Below, one piece after another: positions 7,400-10,529 of a DNA stretch of 10,529 nt; positions within the stretch are counted from its first letter, which is position 1, and the number at the start of each line of letters is the position of its first letter. Source of the DNA: Loki-b32 sp048941605. GTDB lineage: Archaea; Asgardarchaeota; Lokiarchaeia; Sigyniarchaeales; SOKP01. Location: the NCBI GenBank assembly GCA_048941605.1, contig JBHLNL010000123.1, positions 1-10,529 of the forward strand, given 5' to 3'. Made by a program: the position numbers and the translations under genes. Below the pieces are notes generated by a model. That model was given only the letters and a program-made list of their open reading frames with translations. It searched no databases and was not told the origin of the DNA.

Positions 7400-8679
7400 T
7401 AATTCTCTACCTCCGAATTTTCATCAAAATCTACTATATCTATCATATCTACCAAAAATTCTGCGAAATCTATAATTTCAATTGATGAGAAATCATCATA
7501 ATCTTTTTTTACACAATTCAAATGCATACGGCATTTTGGACATGAAGTGATCATTTTTATTCCAACAGCTTTAGCTTCTGAAAGGCGTTTAAATCTAAGA
7601 GCTTTAGATCTCTCATTGCAGTTCATCCAAGAATTAACTCCACAGCAATACGAATTTCCTTTATTATGTTCCATTTCCTTAAACTCATAACCTATTCCTT
7701 TTAGATGTTGAAATATTTCTCTAACATTTTCCATTATTTTGCTTTCTTTTGGTAAATATCTACTTAATCTACAAGGATCATGATATGTGAAAGGTATAAT
7801 TTCACTAGATTTACCTGGATTCTTAAATTGAACTTTTCCTTGCTTCCAATTCTTAAAAATATATTCAATTATATGTTTAACTTCAAATTTATTATTAAAA
7901 TCTTCAAATAGTTTTGGATAATCAATTTTAAAGGTTCTATAACATTCAGCACAAGCGGTAATAATTGTCGAGGCTCCTGTATCTTCTAGTCTCTTAACGT
8001 TCTTCTTTGCTAATTTAATAAAAACATCGAATTTTCCTTGACCCCAATACAAATCATGACCGCAGCAAATTTCTTCTTTAAGAACTACTATTGGTTCTTT
8101 TTCAATCTGGCACAATATTTTTAAAGTGCTTTCTGCTATAGAATATGAATTTTCAAACTCAAAATTAAAAAATGGTAAACATCCTACATAATATAGAACG
8201 TTTCCTTTATCTGAAATTTTACAACCTTCTGGAATCCACTCAAGAGGTCTATTAATTTCAATATTATCTTGAATCATAATTTCAGACATCATAGGATAAA
8301 TGCCCTTATGAGCAATGGAACGATCAATATTTTGCTTTTCTTCCGTAAGCATTTTATATCTAGCTATTCGGACGATATCTGCAAAATTTATGCTTTTTGG
8401 GCACATTTGAAGGCAACTATTGCACATTAGACAGTCCCATAAAACCCCGCTCTTAATAACATCATCTTCAAAACCCTCTAATATCATTTCAATAATTCTA
8501 CTAGGTGTAAATTTCTGAACTTTACTGATTTGACATACACCCGAGCAACGGGCACATTGATAGCATCTTTTTAATAAATTACTTAAATCTGACTCAAATA
8601 TTTTTTTCAAATATTCATAATTTTCATCAGAATCTGGTTTTAATTTATTTGACTTTTCAATTTCAGTTATGGTTGTCAC
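7399..8679 (-). CDS. hdrD: HdrD-like fused heterodisulfide reductase (HdrC-HdrB) subunit
   Basis: A 426-aa fusion with the HdrC part first and the HdrB part second, the layout and length of HdrD. The HdrC part has two 4Fe-4S motifs (C39, 42, 45, 49 and C83, 86, 89, 93); the first ends in CQ rather than the usual CP. The HdrB part has two complete CCG domains: C167, CC205-206, CAEC 243-246; and C303, CC345-346, CPKC 380-383. In HdrB and HdrD such domains bind the non-cubane 4Fe-4S clusters at which the CoM-S-S-CoB disulfide is reduced. No membrane segment is seen, so it is probably cytosolic. It lies between frhB and hdrA-a and overlaps both, as expected for a subunit of an HdrABC-type complex. 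The true substrate may not be CoM-S-S-CoB if the host is not a methanogen. The start is uncertain: the GTG at 8679 overlaps frhB by 17 bases, and its purine-rich GAGAGGA is only one base or so away, so translational coupling or a slightly later start is possible. Confidence 0.92.
   Translation of the reverse strand: MTTITEIEKSNKLKPDSDENYEYLKKIFESDLSNLLKRCYQCARCSGVCQISKVQKFTPSRIIEMILEGFEDDVIKSGVLWDCLMCNSCLQMCPKSINFADIVRIARYKMLTEEKQNIDRSIAHKGIYPMMSEIMIQDNIEINRPLEWIPEGCKISDKGNVLYYVGCLPFFNFEFENSYSIAESTLKILCQIEKEPIVVLKEEICCGHDLYWGQGKFDVFIKLAKKNVKRLEDTGASTIITACAECYRTFKIDYPKLFEDFNNKFEVKHIIEYIFKNWKQGKVQFKNPGKSSEIIPFTYHDPCRLSRYLPKESKIMENVREIFQHLKGIGYEFKEMEHNKGNSYCCGVNSWMNCNERSKALRFKRLSEAKAVGIKMITSCPKCRMHLNCVKKDYDDFSSIEIIDFAEFLVDMIDIVDFDENSEVEN
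7409..7414 (-). promoter_or_regulatory. Ribosome binding site GGAGGT supporting the GTG start of hdrA-a
   Basis: GGAGGT, a full match to the common archaeal anti-Shine-Dalgarno complement, lies 9 bases before the GTG at 7399-7397 and inside the 3' end of the upstream gene. The GTG puts the FAD motif at residues 9-14, the normal position for this family. Confidence 0.65.
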
Positions 8680-10183
8680 TCCTCTCTTTTTCTTTTTTTA
8701 ATTCAATTGATTTACAATTTTTTCTCTTAGTACCAGCAATTCTTTCTAATAAGGGCTGTCCCGGTTTAACTTCTTCTAAGCTTTTAGATTCTATTAATCC
8801 TGCTTTAATTGCTTCTTTATAGAGTTTTTCACCCTTTTTATTTCGAGTAATGACAGTAGACCAACCACTAGGGGATCCTATTGATCCTACAGAAATATCA
8901 GCATAATCAGCAGTTAAGTCTTCACAATAATGACAATTGTGGCGAGCGTAGGATTTAACTTCGTTCAATGGTACATTTAAATCTTCACCAGAATTTAAGT
9001 AAATGATAAATTTACCACCACTTATGTCCATTTTCCTAACTTTATTAAAATCTATTTGAAATTTTTCATTAATTAAGTCAAGGACACCTTTATAAGGAAA
9101 AGATTCCATACAAAAAAGTCCTATTCTATATTTTATATTTTTGAAAAATGGTAATCCACTTGGATATAAATTACCTTTTTCTAATGCATTAATCATACAA
9201 GGAACGCCTACAACTGCGAGGTTCGCGTACTTTTTTGTTTCATCTATAATACTTAAAGTTGAGGCATTAGCGTATTTAGTACCACTAGTTCTGTATAAAT
9301 CTTTAACATCTTCTATTACTATAGGCTCTGGTTTCCATAATTCCTTCGAATGCTGTACTGCTACAACTGCATCAACTATTTTATTCTTGAGTAAATATTC
9401 AAGTAAAGAAGTAACTATCCCTCCATCTTGTCTTACCTTTTTAATATCATCTTTAGTAGTACTCGCGGAATATGTATTAATATAACCATTAATTTGTTCT
9501 GAGAACTTTAAGGATTTATCAAGTTTATTTACATTTTTACCCACTTGTTCGATTGAAAATGATCTCGGACAAACAGTAAAACATAACCCGCACTTCATAC
9601 AAATTTCATTATCTATCTCCAAAGTATCTGCTGTCACTGCAATTGCATTTACAGGACAAACTGACGAGCACCAGCCGCATTGACAGCATACTTCAGAATT
9701 AAACACAATAGAAACTGGTTCAAAGTAATGTTCAATGAAATCATCAGGGAGATCTTTGGCCTGATATCGATAAAAAAACTCCTTTTCTTCAACTTCTTTA
9801 TCTTTCCCCTTTACTTTTTTAATAACAGTCTTAGTTTTTATTTCGACTAGTTCTTCGATATATCCCTGTTCTTTGAGATAAATAACATCACGAATTACAT
9901 TTTCTGGGGGAAAATCTTTTAGACTTTTTGCTATTTCCTCTAAAAATAATGCCTCCTTACCTTTTAATAATTCTATTACTAATTTACGCTCTGTTTCTGC
10001 ATCGATCATGGCATCGAGAATTTCATAGAATTCTTCCTCGGAATATTTTCCTATTTCCAAAATTTCATCTTTAGCTTCAAAAAAAGCTCGAATTTGAAAA
10101 TTTTCAACTGCCTTATAGGTAGCATCCATTAAATTTTTTGGAGATACATTATTGAAATTTAAAATTTTTGAAATTTGAACCAT
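8663..10183 (-). CDS. frhB: FrhB-like F420 oxidoreductase with N-terminal winged-helix-like domain and 2x[4Fe-4S]
   Basis: A 506-aa, three-part protein. Residues 1-150 form a helical, winged-helix-like region (EFYEILDA at 51-58, LEEIAKSL at 81-88, VIRDVIYLKEQGYIEEL at 96-112). Residues 160-210 are a ferredoxin with C166, 169, 172, 176 and C195, 198, 201, 205. Residues about 230-480 are the FrhB/FdhB/FpoF flavoprotein domain, with GVPC (C329), LFCMESF (C358), CHYCEDLTADYADISVGS (C417, C420) and GWSTVITR. Family members bind FAD plus a [4Fe-4S] cluster and transfer hydride to or from coenzyme F420. The added ferredoxin would pass electrons onward. Classical FrhB is about 280-290 aa, so the N-terminal third is extra, and it resembles the tail of the MvhD fusion at 3571-4344. 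The ATG has AAGGA 7 bases upstream. It is the first gene of the operon and the only visible soluble electron-donor module. Sulfite-reductase- or glutamate-synthase-linked FrhB relatives are alternatives, but no such partner domain is present. Confidence 0.92.
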   Translation of the reverse strand: MVQISKILNFNNVSPKNLMDATYKAVENFQIRAFFEAKDEILEIGKYSEEEFYEILDAMIDAETERKLVIELLKGKEALFLEEIAKSLKDFPPENVIRDVIYLKEQGYIEELVEIKTKTVIKKVKGKDKEVEEKEFFYRYQAKDLPDDFIEHYFEPVSIVFNSEVCCQCGWCSSVCPVNAIAVTADTLEIDNEICMKCGLCFTVCPRSFSIEQVGKNVNKLDKSLKFSEQINGYINTYSASTTKDDIKKVRQDGGIVTSLLEYLLKNKIVDAVVAVQHSKELWKPEPIVIEDVKDLYRTSGTKYANASTLSIIDETKKYANLAVVGVPCMINALEKGNLYPSGLPFFKNIKYRIGLFCMESFPYKGVLDLINEKFQIDFNKVRKMDISGGKFIIYLNSGEDLNVPLNEVKSYARHNCHYCEDLTADYADISVGSIGSPSGWSTVITRNKKGEKLYKEAIKAGLIESKSLEEVKPGQPLLERIAGTKRKNCKSIELKKEKERSDNHN

Positions 10184-10230
10184 ATTTCCATCCTTTTGGA
10201 TTACATTTAAAATTCTTTAATTTTTGATTG

Positions 10231-10243
10231 AATATTATTTAAA
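10231..10243 (-). promoter_or_regulatory. Candidate archaeal promoter (TATA box) of the frhB-hdr-mvhD operon
   Basis: TTTAAATAATATT on the coding strand resembles the archaeal TTTAWATA box and is preceded by a purine-rich stretch (AAGGGAAGGGG). If transcription begins about 25 bases further on, near 10212, the leader would be about 30 bases and would include the AAGGA site at 10195-10191. In an AT-rich genome such matches also arise by chance, so this rests on position as well as motif. Confidence 0.42.
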
Positions 10244-10252
10244 AACCCCTTC

Positions 10253-10262
10253 CCTTGCAAGG
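10253..10262. repeat. Short perfect palindrome CCTTGCAAGG just upstream of the TATA box
   Basis: A 10-base perfect palindrome lies about 10 bases upstream of the candidate TATA box and is G+C-rich against an AT-rich spacer. It could be an operator half of a dimeric regulator. It could also form the stem part of a hairpin running into the T-run at 10245-10241 and so help end the upstream transcript. It is short enough to be chance. Confidence 0.22.
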
Positions 10263-10270
10263 TTAGTCTT

Positions 10271-10295
10271 CCTATAACTAAAATTTGTTTATAGG
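10271..10295 (-). terminator. Inverted repeat after the upstream MvhD gene, possible 3'-end hairpin
   Basis: CCTATAA (10295-10289) and TTATAGG (10277-10271) form a perfect 7-bp stem with an 11-base loop, only two bases after the TGA of the MvhD-like gene. There is no T-run immediately after the stem; the first run of five T lies about 25 bases further on (10245-10241). It may be a transcript-end or RNA-stability element separating that gene from the frhB operon. Confidence 0.35.
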
Positions 10296-10297
10296 CA

Positions 10298-10529
10298 TCA
10301 TTCCGCAGGGGTAGTTATAACTTGTTTTTTTTTGACTTTCGTTTCTTCATCTATCAGTTTAAGCGGATTTGGACCAGCATTTTTTACTTTTTCTAAAGCA
10401 TCTTCCACACTTTTTACAAACTTTTCTGATTCTGCTCCACTTAACCAATACAGATTTATTCTATTTTCTCCGAAACCCCTGGAGTTTAAGATTCTATTTG
10501 CTAATTCAACATGTCTTTCGGCTGTAAAA
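10298..10529 (-). CDS. Partial MvhD-like iron-sulfur protein (C-terminal end only)
   Basis: An open frame enters from the right edge (first full codon at 10528) and ends at TGA 10300-10298, giving 76 residues. They match the C-terminal part of the MvhD family: RINLYWLSGAESEKFVKSV corresponds to the RxRLEWVSASEGxRFAxxV block of the two complete copies in this window, followed by AGPNPLK, where the others have LGPSPLK or LGPVQT. A lysine-rich tail (EETKVKKKQVITTPAE) follows. The cysteine motifs would lie outside the window, so the cluster cannot be checked. WLSGAES in place of WVSASEG shows it is more diverged than the two downstream copies. It could also be the C-terminal MvhD domain of a larger HdrA-MvhD fusion. 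It is separated from frhB by 113 bases and probably belongs to another transcript. Confidence 0.75.
   Translation of the reverse strand, partial: FTAERHVELANRILNSRGFGENRINLYWLSGAESEKFVKSVEDALEKVKNAGPNPLKLIDEETKVKKKQVITTPAE

Noticed and set aside
1753..9485. Open frames on the plus strand (for example 1753-1953, 2700-2897, 3758-4003, 4455-4643, 4800-5015, 9141-9485)
   Set aside because: All lie opposite strongly conserved minus-strand domains, have no recognisable motif and no consistent ribosome site. They look like antisense shadows of the real genes.
1..10529. tRNA, rRNA, CRISPR array, insertion sequence or attachment site
   Set aside because: Nearly the whole window is covered by dense coding sequence. 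No repeat-spacer pattern, transposase or cloverleaf was seen by reading; no covariance-model search could be run.

Overview
The window comes from an AT-rich prokaryote, most likely an archaeon. By eye it is about one third G+C. The gene content (HdrA, a fused HdrC-HdrB, MvhD-type and FrhB-type proteins), a TTTAAATA-type candidate promoter and strong GGAGG-type ribosome binding sites fit an anaerobic archaeon with heterodisulfide-reductase-like electron transfer. An uncultured lineage such as an Asgard/Lokiarchaeia-like or bathyarchaeal group is plausible, but the sequence alone does not fix the taxon. No methanogenesis marker gene is present.

Layout: every gene is on the minus strand, so transcription runs from high to low coordinates. 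The right edge holds the 3' end of an MvhD-like gene (10298-10529). A 113-base spacer (10184-10297) follows, with an inverted repeat just after that stop and a candidate TATA box. Then comes a compact six-gene cluster: an FrhB-like F420 oxidoreductase with an extra N-terminal domain (8663-10183), an HdrD-like HdrC-HdrB fusion (7399-8679), a double-FAD HdrA (4349-7399, called HdrA-a here), an MvhD with an extra C-terminal domain (3571-4344), a second double-FAD HdrA (527-3571, HdrA-b) and a plain MvhD (63-497). Four of the five junctions overlap or are nearly contiguous (overlaps of 1 or 17 bases, or a 4-base gap), and only the last has a 29-base gap. This indicates one co-translated operon. 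The left edge is T-rich on the coding strand and may be the terminator.

How the genes may work together (inference from the families): FrhB would exchange electrons with coenzyme F420. The MvhD [2Fe-2S] proteins would pass electrons to the HdrA flavins. HdrA would split or merge electrons between a disulfide-type substrate at the HdrB non-cubane cluster and low-potential ferredoxin. No hydrogenase catalytic subunits (MvhA/MvhG) or formate dehydrogenase lie in the window, so FrhB is the only visible entry point. The most notable points are the duplicated hdrA-mvhD module, and a domain of roughly 65-100 residues with a winged-helix look. That domain appears to be shared between the C-terminus of one MvhD and the N-terminus of the FrhB protein.
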